NCBI GenBank assembly: GCA_902534685.1
Contig: CACAQP010000002.1
Span: 1-47,561 of the forward strand
From: an uncultured Prochlorococcus sp.
Lineage (GTDB): Bacteria > Cyanobacteriota > Cyanobacteriia > PCC-6307 > Cyanobiaceae
DNA: 47,561 bases
Reading direction: 5' to 3'
Part shown: positions 34,592 through 42,322 of the stretch, piece after piece
Numbering within the stretch: position 1 is the first letter of the stretch
Layout of the letters: every line of letters begins with the position of its first letter
Made by a program: the position numbers and the translations under genes
Notes under the pieces: generated by a model
Database searches by the model: none
Told to the model about the DNA's origin: nothing
The model's input: the letters and a program-made list of their open reading frames with translations, nothing else

Positions 34592-37522
34592 TTATTTTGT
34601 CTCCATCCAATTGTCTCCAATTCCAATATCAACTAAAAGAGGTACATTTAATTTTACACAATCTTCCATAGTCTTCTTTACTAATTTCGTTGTAATTTCC
34701 AAAGAATCTGGTTCAACTTCAAACAATAATTCATCATGTACTTGTAAAAGCATTTTGGCTGGAACATTCATTTCTATGAATTTCTTATTTAGTTGAACCA
34801 TTGCAATTTTAATAATATCTGCACTTGAACCCTGAATTGGTGCATTAGCTGCGGCTCTTAATGACTGTGCTTCCATACCAGCCCTTCTTGCGGATTGCAG
34901 GTCAATTTCGTAAGGATCTTTCCCTATTAATCTTCCAAGTCCATTTTTATCAAACTTAAATTCTCTTTTTCGACCAAAAATTGTTTTTACATAACCTTTT
35001 GATAAGGCAAGCCTTTCTTGAAGTTCAAGAAATTTGAAGATTTTTGAATATCTTTCTTTATATTTTATTAGGAATTCTTTTGCCTCTGGAGTACTTACTC
35101 CTGTAGAACGTGCAAACTTTTTAATTCCCATACCATAGATAACTCCGAAATTTATTGTTTTCCCAACTCTCCTCTCATCAGTAGAAATTTCTTCTTTCTC
35201 AAAAATTAATCTTGCAGTCAAAGAATGAATGTCATCATTTTTATGAAATGCATTTATTAGTATTTCTTCATCCGCTAAGTGAGCAAGTATTCTTAATTCG
35301 ATCTGAGAATAATCAGCTGATAAAAGTTTCCAATTTTTTTCAGGCAAGAATGCTTTTCTGATTCTCCTACTAAATTCAGTCCTAACAGGGATATTTTGAA
35401 GATTAGGATTGCTACTACTTAGTCTCCCAGTCGCTGTAGCAGCTTGATTAAAGTTTGTATGAACTCTTCCTGTCTTTTCGTTAATAAGATTTGGAAGAGC
35501 ATCAATATAGGTGCTAAGTAATTTGCTAAGAGTTCTATGTTTTATTAAATGTTGGATTATTTCATGTTCGTCGACTAATCTTTCCAAAACTACTGCATCT
35601 GTGCTCCATCCTGTTTTTGTTTTCCGTGATTTTTTCTTATCCAAATTTAATTTTTCAAACAAGATCTCACCAAGTTGTTTTGGTGAAGATAGATTGAAAC
35701 TTTCCTCTGCTAACTCATAAACTTTACTTTCAATATCTTCTAGGGTACTTTTTAATTCTTTTGAGAGTTTATCCAAATAAGGGATGTCGATGGTAATGCC
35801 ATTCATCTCCATTTGGGACAATACCGGCTCTAAAGGTAGCTCGATTTCTTCGAACAATTTGATTAATTCATCTTTTTCCTTTGAAAAGCTTTCTTTAAAA
35901 ATTTTGACAATCTTAAAAGTTAGAAAAACATCATAACCGCAGTAAATACTTGCTTCATCAATATCAACAAATGAAAAGTCTTTATTTTTTCCAACTGTCT
36001 CCTTAAATGAAGGAGGCTTAAATCCAAATAATCTAAAACTAATTTCACTTAACCCATGTTTCTCCTGATTATTAAGAAGGTAGTCTGCTAACAAGGTGTC
36101 AAAGGTTACGCCTTTAAGATCAAGTCCATGATTAAAAAATATTTGCCTATCAAATTTAGAATTTTGGAGTGCCTTTTCTTTTTTTGGATCTTCTATCCAA
36201 TTTCTTAGCTTTGAGAAAACATCTTCAATTGATAATTGATTGGGGGTCTCCTTTTTTGTTTGATGACCAAGGGGTATATAAAATAAATCATCATTTTCTT
36301 CTCCAAGACATAACCCTATCCCAACAAGTTCCGCATCGATTGGATTCAAACTATTGGTCTCTGTATCTAAAGAAACTATTTGATTAGTCTTGTCTAATTT
36401 TTGAATTAATTTATCAAGTAATTCGAAATTATTTACAACAGTTACGTTGATTTTAGGGATTTTATTTTCACTATTTTCTAATTCATTATTGCCTGCGACT
36501 TTTGGTGCCTTCTCCTCCTCTTTAGCTACATTATTTTTGTCAAAACCACCTTTGCTGAAGGTTGAATTGAAAATATCAATTTGTCTAAGTAGTGTTGATA
36601 GTTCTAATTTTTTCAGTGACTCTGAAAGTAGTTCTTGATTTATATTTTTTAATTCATAACCGTTACTTAAAATTAAAGGCACCTCAGTATTTATTTTTGC
36701 TAAATCCCTGGAAAGAAAAGCATTATGTTTATCGTTTCTGAGCTTTTCTATAACTGAACCTTTGATGAATCCTTTATATTTCTTATCGTTGTTCTGCTGA
36801 ATCTTGTCTAAAGCCTGATAGATTCCATCAAGCGTATCGTTCTCTTTTAGTAGATTAATTGCAGTTTTTGGCCCTACTCCTTTAATACCTGGAATATTAT
36901 CAGAACTATCACCAGTTAGGGCTTTGAGATCAACTACTCTTTCTGGCGTAACACCTAATTTTTCTTTTACTCCATTTTCATTCATAAGAGTTGGATTTCC
37001 ACTTTTCGCATATGGACCACCACCCATATAAAGCACATAAATATCTTTTTGATCATCTACTAATTGAAATAAGTCCCTATCTCCAGAAAGAATATTCACG
37101 CACCATCCTTTAGAAGAAGCATCATTTGCAATTGTGCCTAGGAGATCATCTGCTTCGTATCCTGGAGATTTAAAAATTGGTAAATTAAGGCTTTCTTCTA
37201 AAATTATTTCTAGTTGTTCAATATCCTGAAAAAAAACATCTGGTGCTACATCTCTATTGGCCTTATAATTTGGATCTAATTCATGTCTGAAAGTAGGTTT
37301 TTCGGTATCAAACGTAATACAAACACCCTCAGGACTAATATTTTTACAATTATCCAGAAGGCTTTTTAGAAATCCATAAGTGACACTTGTTGGAAATCCC
37401 TCTTTGGTAGTTAAACCTCCATCAATGCCTTTGCTAAATGCATAGAAGCTTCTAAAAGCAAGTGAGTGGCCATCGACTAAAAGTAAAATTGGTTTTTTAG
37501 AGTTTTCAGATTTTAAACTCAT
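34592..37522 (-). CDS. polA: DNA polymerase I
   Basis: A 976-residue family A polymerase for Okazaki fragment processing and repair. The 5'-3' exonuclease domain (LLVDGHSLAFRSFYAF, CITFDTEKPTFRHELDPNYK, SGDRDLFQLV, GDSSDNIPGIKGVGPKTA) is intact. The 3'-5' exonuclease has DTETNSLNP with the catalytic D-x-E, NSKFDRQIF and YCGYDVFLTF, so proofreading looks functional. The polymerase has TGRLSSSNPNLQNIPVRTE, motif A DYSQIELRILAHLADEE, the O-helix RRVGKTINFGVIYG (family usually RR-x-A-K-x-INFG) and motif C QVHDELLFEV. Its start overlaps the end of the HlyD-like gene by 4 bp. Confidence 0.98.
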   Translation of the reverse strand: MSLKSENSKKPILLLVDGHSLAFRSFYAFSKGIDGGLTTKEGFPTSVTYGFLKSLLDNCKNISPEGVCITFDTEKPTFRHELDPNYKANRDVAPDVFFQDIEQLEIILEESLNLPIFKSPGYEADDLLGTIANDASSKGWCVNILSGDRDLFQLVDDQKDIYVLYMGGGPYAKSGNPTLMNENGVKEKLGVTPERVVDLKALTGDSSDNIPGIKGVGPKTAINLLKENDTLDGIYQALDKIQQNNDKKYKGFIKGSVIEKLRNDKHNAFLSRDLAKINTEVPLILSNGYELKNINQELLSESLKKLELSTLLRQIDIFNSTFSKGGFDKNNVAKEEEKAPKVAGNNELENSENKIPKINVTVVNNFELLDKLIQKLDKTNQIVSLDTETNSLNPIDAELVGIGLCLGEENDDLFYIPLGHQTKKETPNQLSIEDVFSKLRNWIEDPKKEKALQNSKFDRQIFFNHGLDLKGVTFDTLLADYLLNNQEKHGLSEISFRLFGFKPPSFKETVGKNKDFSFVDIDEASIYCGYDVFLTFKIVKIFKESFSKEKDELIKLFEEIELPLEPVLSQMEMNGITIDIPYLDKLSKELKSTLEDIESKVYELAEESFNLSSPKQLGEILFEKLNLDKKKSRKTKTGWSTDAVVLERLVDEHEIIQHLIKHRTLSKLLSTYIDALPNLINEKTGRVHTNFNQAATATGRLSSSNPNLQNIPVRTEFSRRIRKAFLPEKNWKLLSADYSQIELRILAHLADEEILINAFHKNDDIHSLTARLIFEKEEISTDERRVGKTINFGVIYGMGIKKFARSTGVSTPEAKEFLIKYKERYSKIFKFLELQERLALSKGYVKTIFGRKREFKFDKNGLGRLIGKDPYEIDLQSARRAGMEAQSLRAAANAPIQGSSADIIKIAMVQLNKKFIEMNVPAKMLLQVHDELLFEVEPDSLEITTKLVKKTMEDCVKLNVPLLVDIGIGDNWMETK

Positions 37523-38580
37523 TTTCTCTTCTTAGCCCAAGGTGGAATATCAATAAAGATTTGCTCTCCAGGTTCTAATCCATCAATTACTGAAGTTTTA
37601 TTTCCACTACTAATACCAATTTCGATTTTTTCAAATTTGGGAGAATTGTTTTTATCAACTTTCAAAATTCCTTTTTCACCTTTTTCAGTAACAATAGAAA
37701 CTGTTGGTACTAAAATTTTTTCTTCATTACCTTCGACTCTAAATTCAAGATCTGCAGTCATTCCAATTTTAATTTCTTCAGAAATATCTTTAAAATTTAA
37801 AGTTACTTCGAATGAGGTTACATTATTATCTTTTACAGCTCTTGTAGCTATTTTTTTAACTATGGCAATATATTTTTTTGAGGGATAAGCCTCAATTCTT
37901 ACTGAGGCTTCTTGACCTATTTTTATTCTGCCAATGTCACTCTCAGGAACTTTAGCAACAATTTCTAGGCCCTCTGATAGTTCAAAAATAAAGTTTTTGG
38001 TTTTAGGGTCTGAACTTAAGTTTGTACTTGGTGTGACATAAGATCCTATCTCAGCATATTTTGCAGTTATCTTTCCTCCATAAGGAGCTTTAATTAGATA
38101 GAAACTTTTTTCAGCTTTTGCATCATTAAGTTTTGCGCTACTAATGCTGTATTTATTTTTATAACTTTCATAGTCTTCTTTACTTACTGCGCCTTCTTGA
38201 TATAAATATTGCCTTCTTAAAAATTCAGATTTTTGTTTTTCTACATTTAATTCAAGTTCTTCAATTTTATAGATAAAATCTTCATCATCAAGAGAGGCTA
38301 AAACCTGATCTTTTTTTACAAGATCGCCCTCATCTACTTTGATTTCTTTTATTACGCCTTGCTTCCGAGGCCCAATATTGCTTGTCCTTATAGCTTTTAC
38401 TTCACCACTAGTATTAATTGAATCTGAGAGGATTCCTTTTTCAACTTGAACTACAAAATCAGAAATATCTTTTGACTTATTTTTCTTGAAGGAATTGGTT
38501 ATAAAAACGAAAAATATAGTTAGAGAAAGCAATATAATTCCACTTCTTAGATTTATATTTTTTTTTATTAAATCAAACAT
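37519..38580 (-). CDS. HlyD/RND-type periplasmic adaptor subunit
   Basis: A membrane fusion protein that would bridge an inner membrane exporter to an outer membrane channel. Residues 10-28 form an N-terminal membrane anchor (GIILLSLTIFFVFITNSF), then a lipoyl half-motif GVIKEIKVDEGDLVKKDQVLASLDDEDF, a short coiled-coil hairpin (VEKQKSEFLRRQYLYQEGAVSKEDYESYKNKY), the second lipoyl half LIKAPYGGKITAKYAEIGSYV, and a beta-barrel and C-terminal domain (KIGMTADLEFRVEG, GLEPGEQIFIDIPPW). No exporter or OMF gene is adjacent. It overlaps polA by 4 bp, an odd pairing that probably reflects genome compaction. Substrate unknown. Confidence 0.88.
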   Translation of the reverse strand: MFDLIKKNINLRSGIILLSLTIFFVFITNSFKKNKSKDISDFVVQVEKGILSDSINTSGEVKAIRTSNIGPRKQGVIKEIKVDEGDLVKKDQVLASLDDEDFIYKIEELELNVEKQKSEFLRRQYLYQEGAVSKEDYESYKNKYSISSAKLNDAKAEKSFYLIKAPYGGKITAKYAEIGSYVTPSTNLSSDPKTKNFIFELSEGLEIVAKVPESDIGRIKIGQEASVRIEAYPSKKYIAIVKKIATRAVKDNNVTSFEVTLNFKDISEEIKIGMTADLEFRVEGNEEKILVPTVSIVTEKGEKGILKVDKNNSPKFEKIEIGISSGNKTSVIDGLEPGEQIFIDIPPWAKKRK

Positions 38581-38724
38581 TTCTTTTTAAAAGCAGAATT
38601 AGAGAATATTTAGGAACTAAATAAATAATCAAGACGATTATAATTAACTTATCCAAGATTGGTTAAGTAAATACTATATTACTAGAAGATGTTTTCTTGA
38701 TAATTTTTCCATAAGTTTTTTCAA

Positions 38725-39816
38725 ATGTTAAAAGCAGGTATTATTGGATTACCAAATGTTGGAAAATCAACTCTATTTAATGCACTTGTAGAAAATGCTA
38801 AGGCCCAAGCGGCTAATTTCCCCTTTTGTACTATAGAACCTAATAAAGGCATAGTTTCAGTCCCAGATCAAAGGTTGCAAGAGTTAGGTAATTTAAGTTC
38901 TAGCCAAAATATTATCCCAACAAAAATTGAATTTGTAGATATCGCAGGATTAGTAAAAGGAGCTAGTAAAGGCGAAGGTTTGGGAAATAAATTTTTATCA
39001 AATATTAGGGAGGTTGATGCAATAGTTCATGTTGTAAGGTGCTTTGAAGATAGTGATGTAATTCATGTTTCTGGAAAAGTAGATCCCTTAGATGACATTG
39101 AGATAATTAATCTGGAATTGAATTTAGCTGATTTATCTCAACTCCAAAAAAGAAGAGAAAGAATTAAAAAACAGGTTAGAACTAGTAAAGAGGCAGCTAA
39201 AGAAGATACCTTACTAGAAAAAATTGAAGAAGAGCTAGAGAAAGGCCTTTCAGTTAGATCAATATCTTTGAATGAAGAAGAAAATTTAATAATTAAGCAA
39301 TTAGGCTTCCTTACTGCTAAACCAATTATTTACGCAACTAATTTGAATGAAAATGATTTAGCTGAAGGTAATGATTTTTCATCAACAGTTCAGAGTTTTG
39401 CAAGCAATGAAAATACAGAATGTATAAAAATATCAGCGCAAGTCGAATCAGAATTAATAGAGTTAGAACCAGAAGATAAAAAAGACTACCTTATTGGTTT
39501 AGGAGTAGAAGAAGGGGGATTAAGTTCTTTAATTAGATCAACATATAAATTATTGGGATTAAAAACTTATTTCACCACTGGAGAAAAGGAGACAAAAGCA
39601 TGGACCATAAAAGATGGGATGACTGCGCCACAGGCAGCAGGAGTAATTCATACTGATTTTGAAAAAGGATTTATAAGAGCTCAGACTATTTCGTATCAAA
39701 ATTTAATTGATTCAGGTTCAATTGCCAATGCAAAAACTAAAGGTCTTTTAAGAAGTGAAGGTAAGGAATATATTGTTAACGAAGGTGATGTAATGGAGTT
39801 CTTATTTAATGTATAG
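38725..39816 (+). CDS. ychF: YchF/Ola1-type GTPase (ATPase)
   Basis: A 363-residue Obg-family P-loop NTPase that binds ribosomes and is involved in translation or stress responses. The Walker A is GLPNVGKSTLFNALVENAKAQAANFPF, the switch/G3 is DIAGLVKGASKGEGLGNKFLSNIREVDAI, the helical A-domain lies in the middle (LSQLQKRRERIKKQVRTSKEAAKED), and the C-terminal TGS domain contains YFTTGEKETKAWTIKDGMTAPQAAGVIHTDFEKGFIRA. Complete and of normal length. Two small minus-strand ORFs lie immediately downstream and converge. Confidence 0.97.
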   Translation: MLKAGIIGLPNVGKSTLFNALVENAKAQAANFPFCTIEPNKGIVSVPDQRLQELGNLSSSQNIIPTKIEFVDIAGLVKGASKGEGLGNKFLSNIREVDAIVHVVRCFEDSDVIHVSGKVDPLDDIEIINLELNLADLSQLQKRRERIKKQVRTSKEAAKEDTLLEKIEEELEKGLSVRSISLNEEENLIIKQLGFLTAKPIIYATNLNENDLAEGNDFSSTVQSFASNENTECIKISAQVESELIELEPEDKKDYLIGLGVEEGGLSSLIRSTYKLLGLKTYFTTGEKETKAWTIKDGMTAPQAAGVIHTDFEKGFIRAQTISYQNLIDSGSIANAKTKGLLRSEGKEYIVNEGDVMEFLFNV

Positions 39817-39824
39817 TAAGTCTC

Positions 39825-39983
39825 TTAAGGCTTACTATTTTGCTTTTTGAATTTAAATTCAAAAAATGAAATTAATAAAATTAAGATACATCCTAAGCAA
39901 CTTCCTATTAACCCAAAAACAATGGTTGTAAAGCCATCATCGTAGCCATATTGTAATTGTGGTACGTGAGGGGGTATTGGCAT
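39825..39983 (-). CDS. small one-helix membrane protein (52 aa)
   Basis: A 52-codon ORF missed by the ORF track. It starts MPIPPHVPQLQYGYDDGF, continues with one strong membrane helix (TTIVFGLIGSCLGCILILLI) and ends with a basic tail (FEFKFKKQNSKP), giving a predicted out-in topology. It overlaps the stop of the upstream 53-aa ORF in a TAATG junction and lies 8 bases from the ychF stop. The Pro-rich lead-in and single helix resemble small photosynthetic or respiratory subunits in style, but I cannot match it to a known one. Confidence 0.6.
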   Translation of the reverse strand: MPIPPHVPQLQYGYDDGFTTIVFGLIGSCLGCILILLISFFEFKFKKQNSKP

Positions 39984-40144
39984 TATTTTTCAACAGAATT
40001 TTCAATATCTTCCAGTAAATGTTTAGTTGATCTACTAAACCCATTGGTTTTTAAATAGTTTTGTGCCTCTCTAAATTTTTCAGCTACTCTTTTTGCATAA
40101 GGAGTATTCATGGAATTTTGAGTCATGTTGAAAATGCGACTCAT
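39983..40144 (-). CDS. small soluble helical ORF (53 aa)
   Basis: A 53-codon ORF missed by the ORF track. It begins MSRIFNMTQNSMNTPYAKR and is then a charged helical stretch (VAEKFREAQNYLKTNGF, STKHLLEDIENSVEK). Internal Met codons at residues 7 and 12 are alternative starts. Its TAA shares one base with the ATG of the next ORF (TAATG), so both are probably translated from one short transcript. Not recognised. Confidence 0.55.
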   Translation of the reverse strand: MSRIFNMTQNSMNTPYAKRVAEKFREAQNYLKTNGFSRSTKHLLEDIENSVEK

Positions 40145-40288
40145 TACATAATCTGATTTAGGTAACCCCTTGATAAGTATTCAAAAATACAAGAATATAA
40201 AAATAGGATTTTTTACTTACTAAGAAATTTATTGTGAAAAGTTCTTGATTCTCCAAAATAAAGTTTCTTCAAATTAGAAAAATTGACA

Positions 40289-40573
40289 ATGTCAAATATA
40301 TTATTAATTCTTTTTTTTGTACTTTTATTTTTATTATTTTTTTATTCAAAACGAAAAAATAAGTCAGCAAAAAAAGCAACAATTATTCCAACTTATGCAC
40401 CTTTCTTAAAAGATCAAGAATTTAATCCTGACATAAGTACTGATAATTGGGATTTACATAAACTTAGATTAGATAAATTTAAAAGATCACAATATAAGGG
40501 ATTAACTTTCTTCGTTAGTTCAGAAAATAAAATTTACTATCTTTCTGAAGAAGGGTATAAGGTTTATTGCTAA
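40289..40573 (+). CDS. small membrane-anchored hypothetical protein
   Basis: A 94-residue protein anchored by an N-terminal helix (ILLILFFVLLFLLFFYSKR) and followed by a basic linker and a soluble domain (AKKATIIPTYAPFLKDQEFNPD, TFFVSSENKIYYLSEEGYKVYC). The track starts at a TTG, but the ATG six bases on (40289) gives the same helix and is preferred. The C-terminal part could fold as a small beta hairpin domain. Function unknown; it leads three consecutive small membrane genes on the plus strand. Confidence 0.65.
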   Translation: MSNILLILFFVLLFLLFFYSKRKNKSAKKATIIPTYAPFLKDQEFNPDISTDNWDLHKLRLDKFKRSQYKGLTFFVSSENKIYYLSEEGYKVYC

Positions 40574-40626
40574 CAGCTGAAATTAATTTTATAAATAAGA
40601 AAAGCGGATAGAAATTAATAATATTA

Positions 40627-40878
40627 ATGAAGTATTTTTTTTTATTATCAGAAAAGTTCTATAGGTTTATCGAATGGGAGTGGAATACCTTAAAGAATCT
40701 AAGAAGAACAAAAAGAAAGAACTTTTTTCTAAGAGGATCATTTGCGTTATTTAGTTTATTCTCTATTCTTTTTTTAGTATTTTCTCCTCCTATCGCTTTT
40801 GGATTATTATTTGGAGAGGGATTGAAATTTAGTACTTTTTTTATTTGGATATGGATTTTAAATTTGAAGTTTTTTTGA
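40627..40878 (+). CDS. small membrane protein, hypothetical
   Basis: An 83-residue protein with an aromatic, basic N-terminal half (FIEWEWNTLKNLRRTKRKNFFLRG) and a hydrophobic C-terminal half likely forming two helices (LFSLFSILFLVFSPPIAFGLLFGEG, FFIWIWILNLKFF). Not recognised. It lies 53 bases after the previous small membrane gene on the same strand. Confidence 0.5.
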   Translation: MKYFFLLSEKFYRFIEWEWNTLKNLRRTKRKNFFLRGSFALFSLFSILFLVFSPPIAFGLLFGEGLKFSTFFIWIWILNLKFF

Positions 40879-40935
40879 AAATGTATAATTTATTTTCCGA
40901 GATTATTTAAAATTAAGAATATAAAAAATTACCTT

Positions 40936-41151
40936 ATGCCAAAAATATTTAAACAAAATAAGTTAGCTTTGTTGGGAGCAAATATATTAATAATTTTACT
41001 TTGGGTAACCATATCTTCCTTTTTGATGAATTTATTTCAAAGTGAAAATGCCCCATTTTATATATATAAAATTTCTTTTTTAATAAGATTTCTCCCTCCT
41101 ATTTGGGTCACTTGGTTCCTTTGGATAAAAAGAGATGGTTTAAAAAGATAA
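40936..41151 (+). CDS. small two-helix membrane protein, hypothetical
   Basis: A 71-residue protein with a basic start (PKIFKQNKL), one long helix (ALLGANILIILLWVTISSFLM), a short loop with NAPFYIYKISF, and a second helix (IRFLPPIWVTWFLWIKRDG). The ATG has no obvious Shine-Dalgarno. Third of a series of small plus-strand membrane genes ending near a possible terminator. Not recognised. Confidence 0.5.
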   Translation: MPKIFKQNKLALLGANILIILLWVTISSFLMNLFQSENAPFYIYKISFLIRFLPPIWVTWFLWIKRDGLKR

Positions 41152-41189
41152 ATAACTAAATTATTTTTACGTATTTACTATAAATATAA

Positions 41190-41290
41190 ATCAGTTAAGC
41201 TTTGAGAGCTTATTTGAAATTTTCATGTAAGGATTAGGTAATTGAGAGAGTGTTTTTAGCTGGGAGACAATCTCTTTTTTTTTCTCATTA
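41190..41290 (+). ncRNA. possible small RNA or 3' UTR ending at a weak terminator
   Basis: The spacer from 41152 to 41346 holds no ORF. On the plus strand GAGA-caa-TCTC (41264-41274), or alternatively AGAGA (41245) with TCTCT (41271), is followed by nine T residues (41275-41283), a weak Rho-independent terminator. It could end the preceding membrane gene transcript or a separate small RNA; I cannot define a 5' end. Confidence 0.25.
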
Positions 41291-41325
41291 AAAAGTGTCT
41301 GTCAGTATCCCTATTGACAAACACT
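41285..41325 (-). terminator. Rho-independent terminator of the hli operon
   Basis: Perfect stem-loop AGTGT-c-TGTCA / TGACA-a-ACACT (41294-41325, 10-base loop). Read on the minus strand it ends ACACTTTTTAATG, placing the T-run 3' of the stem, 22 bases after the stop of the 59-aa ORF that closes the hli operon. Confidence 0.85.
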
Positions 41326-41346
41326 CATGACGATAAATTCTTAAAA

Positions 41347-41526
41347 TTAAACAGGTAATCTATTATCGATTTCTAATTTGCCAGAATCCATAAGACGGCC
41401 AATTTTGATAACTAAAGACATATCTAACCTTGAAAATTCGGATTGATGGTTAGTTATCCAATCAAGTTCTGAAAGGGTTATTACTCCTAAAGTATTTACT
41501 TTAAGAAAAAGTAAACCTAAATTCAT
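41347..41526 (-). CDS. small protein (59 aa) closing the hli operon
   Basis: A 59-residue ORF missed by the ORF track: MNLGLLFLKVNTLGVITLSELDWI, HQSEFSRLDMSLVIKIGRLMDSGKLEIDNRLPV. It is soluble, probably helical, with a compact alternation of Leu/Ile and charged residues as in small DNA- or protein-binding domains. Its ATG begins one base after the stop of the third hli gene and a terminator follows, so it belongs to the hli transcript. I do not know its function; its fixed place suggests a role in the same light-stress response, which is inference. Confidence 0.7.
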   Translation of the reverse strand: MNLGLLFLKVNTLGVITLSELDWITNHQSEFSRLDMSLVIKIGRLMDSGKLEIDNRLPV

Positions 41527-41527
41527 T

Positions 41528-41656
41528 TTAAAAGATTCCTGGGATAATCCAGCCGAATAAGCCGTAATTTACAACTAATGCAAATAAGCCCATCATTGCC
41601 ATTCTTCCATTGGTTCTCTCGGCATTTTGCCAATAAGTTGGTTTTGAATTTTCCAT
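41528..41656 (-). CDS. hli: high-light-inducible protein (42 aa)
   Basis: A minimal HLIP, missed by the ORF track: MENSKPTYWQNAERTNGRM, then AMMGLFALVVNYGLFGWIIPGIF. HLIPs are one-helix relatives of LHC proteins that bind chlorophyll and carotenoid and dissipate energy around photosystem II, often with Ycf39. The motif here, AExxNGRxAMxGL with the C-terminal GxxIPGIF, is complete, although the Tyr-Gly insertion replaces the usual GAYxTTGQ. Third hli gene of the operon, 34 bases after the previous one. Confidence 0.92.
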   Translation of the reverse strand: MENSKPTYWQNAERTNGRMAMMGLFALVVNYGLFGWIIPGIF

Positions 41657-41690
41657 TTTATCTGGGTTTAAAGTTAATAAATAGTGTAGT

Positions 41691-41951
41691 TTAAACGAAG
41701 CCAGGAATTATTTGGCCTGTTGTTAGATATGCTCCAAGAGCAGCAATTAATCCAAGCATTGCGAATCTACCGTTAAGTGTTTCAGCAACAACTTTCTCTT
41801 TCTCGATTGTTTTGATTTTTGTATTTGTGTTTTTCATTTGATTAGAAGATGAATAGTTTAAATTTTCGTTTTGAAATTGCTTGGTTAGATAAGCAACTAG
41901 AATGGCTGTAAAGAATACAACTACGGCTAAAAAACCTGAGAGTGGACTCAT
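41691..41951 (-). CDS. hli: high-light-inducible protein with extra N-terminal helix
   Basis: An 86-residue HLIP. The track starts at 42026, but the extra 25 residues are read from the preceding gene; the ATG at 41951 (MSPLSGFLAVVVFF) is chosen because it shares its A with the stop of the preceding hli gene (TAATG). The N-terminus forms an added hydrophobic helix (GFLAVVVFFTAILVAYL), then a polar linker, then the HLIP core AETLNGRFAMLGLIAALGAYLTTGQIIPGFV. The two-helix form is unusual among HLIPs; the first helix may serve for dimerisation or anchoring, inferred. Confidence 0.9.
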   Translation of the reverse strand: MSPLSGFLAVVVFFTAILVAYLTKQFQNENLNYSSSNQMKNTNTKIKTIEKEKVVAETLNGRFAMLGLIAALGAYLTTGQIIPGFV

Positions 41952-42157
41952 TAAAAAATGCCAGGAATAATTTGTCCGGTTGAAACGTAAGCACCTACTA
42001 GTGCAACAAGCCCAATCATCGCCCAACGACCATTAACTTTTTCTGCATTTTGTGGATAGCTGTCGTAAGAAACAGACTCATCTATGTAAGGACGTGTCTC
42101 AGTAGGAAACATATTCTGTCTGCCACCTGATTCAGTAGTAACGTTTGAATTTGCCAT
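41951..42157 (-). CDS. hli: high-light-inducible protein (68 aa)
   Basis: First hli gene of the operon. The track starts at 42220, but the leading 21 residues fall in the promoter; the ATG at 42157 (MANSNVTTESGGRQNMFP) gives the usual HLIP form. A polar 37-residue N-terminus leads into AEKVNGRWAMIGLVALVGAYVSTGQIIPGIF, with all chlorophyll-binding residues (E, N, R) of the LHC motif. Upstream lie a TATAAT box, two direct TTACATT repeats and a palindrome. Expected role is photoprotection of PSII. Confidence 0.93.
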   Translation of the reverse strand: MANSNVTTESGGRQNMFPTETRPYIDESVSYDSYPQNAEKVNGRWAMIGLVALVGAYVSTGQIIPGIF

Positions 42158-42179
42158 TGAAGTTGTGTAATTGTTAACT

Positions 42180-42208
42180 AATGTAACACTACTATTAACA
42201 AATGTAAA
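42180..42208 (-). promoter_or_regulatory. two direct TTACATT repeats upstream of the hli operon
   Basis: GTTACATT (42180-42187) and TTTACATT (42201-42208) on the minus strand, start to start 21 bp, about two helical turns. Each matches the half-site of the HLR1 element bound by RpaB, (G/T)TTACA(T/A)(T/A), but HLR1 spaces its halves by 2 bases and here they are 13 apart. They lie between the TATAAT box and the ATG. Confidence 0.35.
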
Positions 42209-42219
42209 GTAATAGGTCA

Positions 42220-42225
42220 ATTATA
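42220..42225 (-). promoter_or_regulatory. -10 box of the hli operon
   Basis: A consensus TATAAT on the minus strand, 62 bases before the first hli ATG. At 17 bp spacing the -35 position (TAGCAA) falls inside the palindrome at 42245-42260. Confidence 0.55.
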
Positions 42226-42244
42226 AGTTATTTTCAAGACATTT

Positions 42245-42260
42245 GCTACATTTATGTAGC
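42245..42260. promoter_or_regulatory. 16-bp palindrome at the hli operon -35 region
   Basis: GCTACAT-tt-ATGTAGC, a perfect 7-2-7 inverted repeat overlapping the inferred -35. The position suits an operator or activator site. It contains TAC-N6-GTA, the opposite orientation to the NtcA site GTA-N8-TAC, so NtcA is not indicated. Confidence 0.5.
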
Positions 42261-42322
42261 ATTTTCATTACATATAAAGTTAAATAGTTGATTTTCTTGA
42301 GTACTTTCTTGATGGGGAATCC

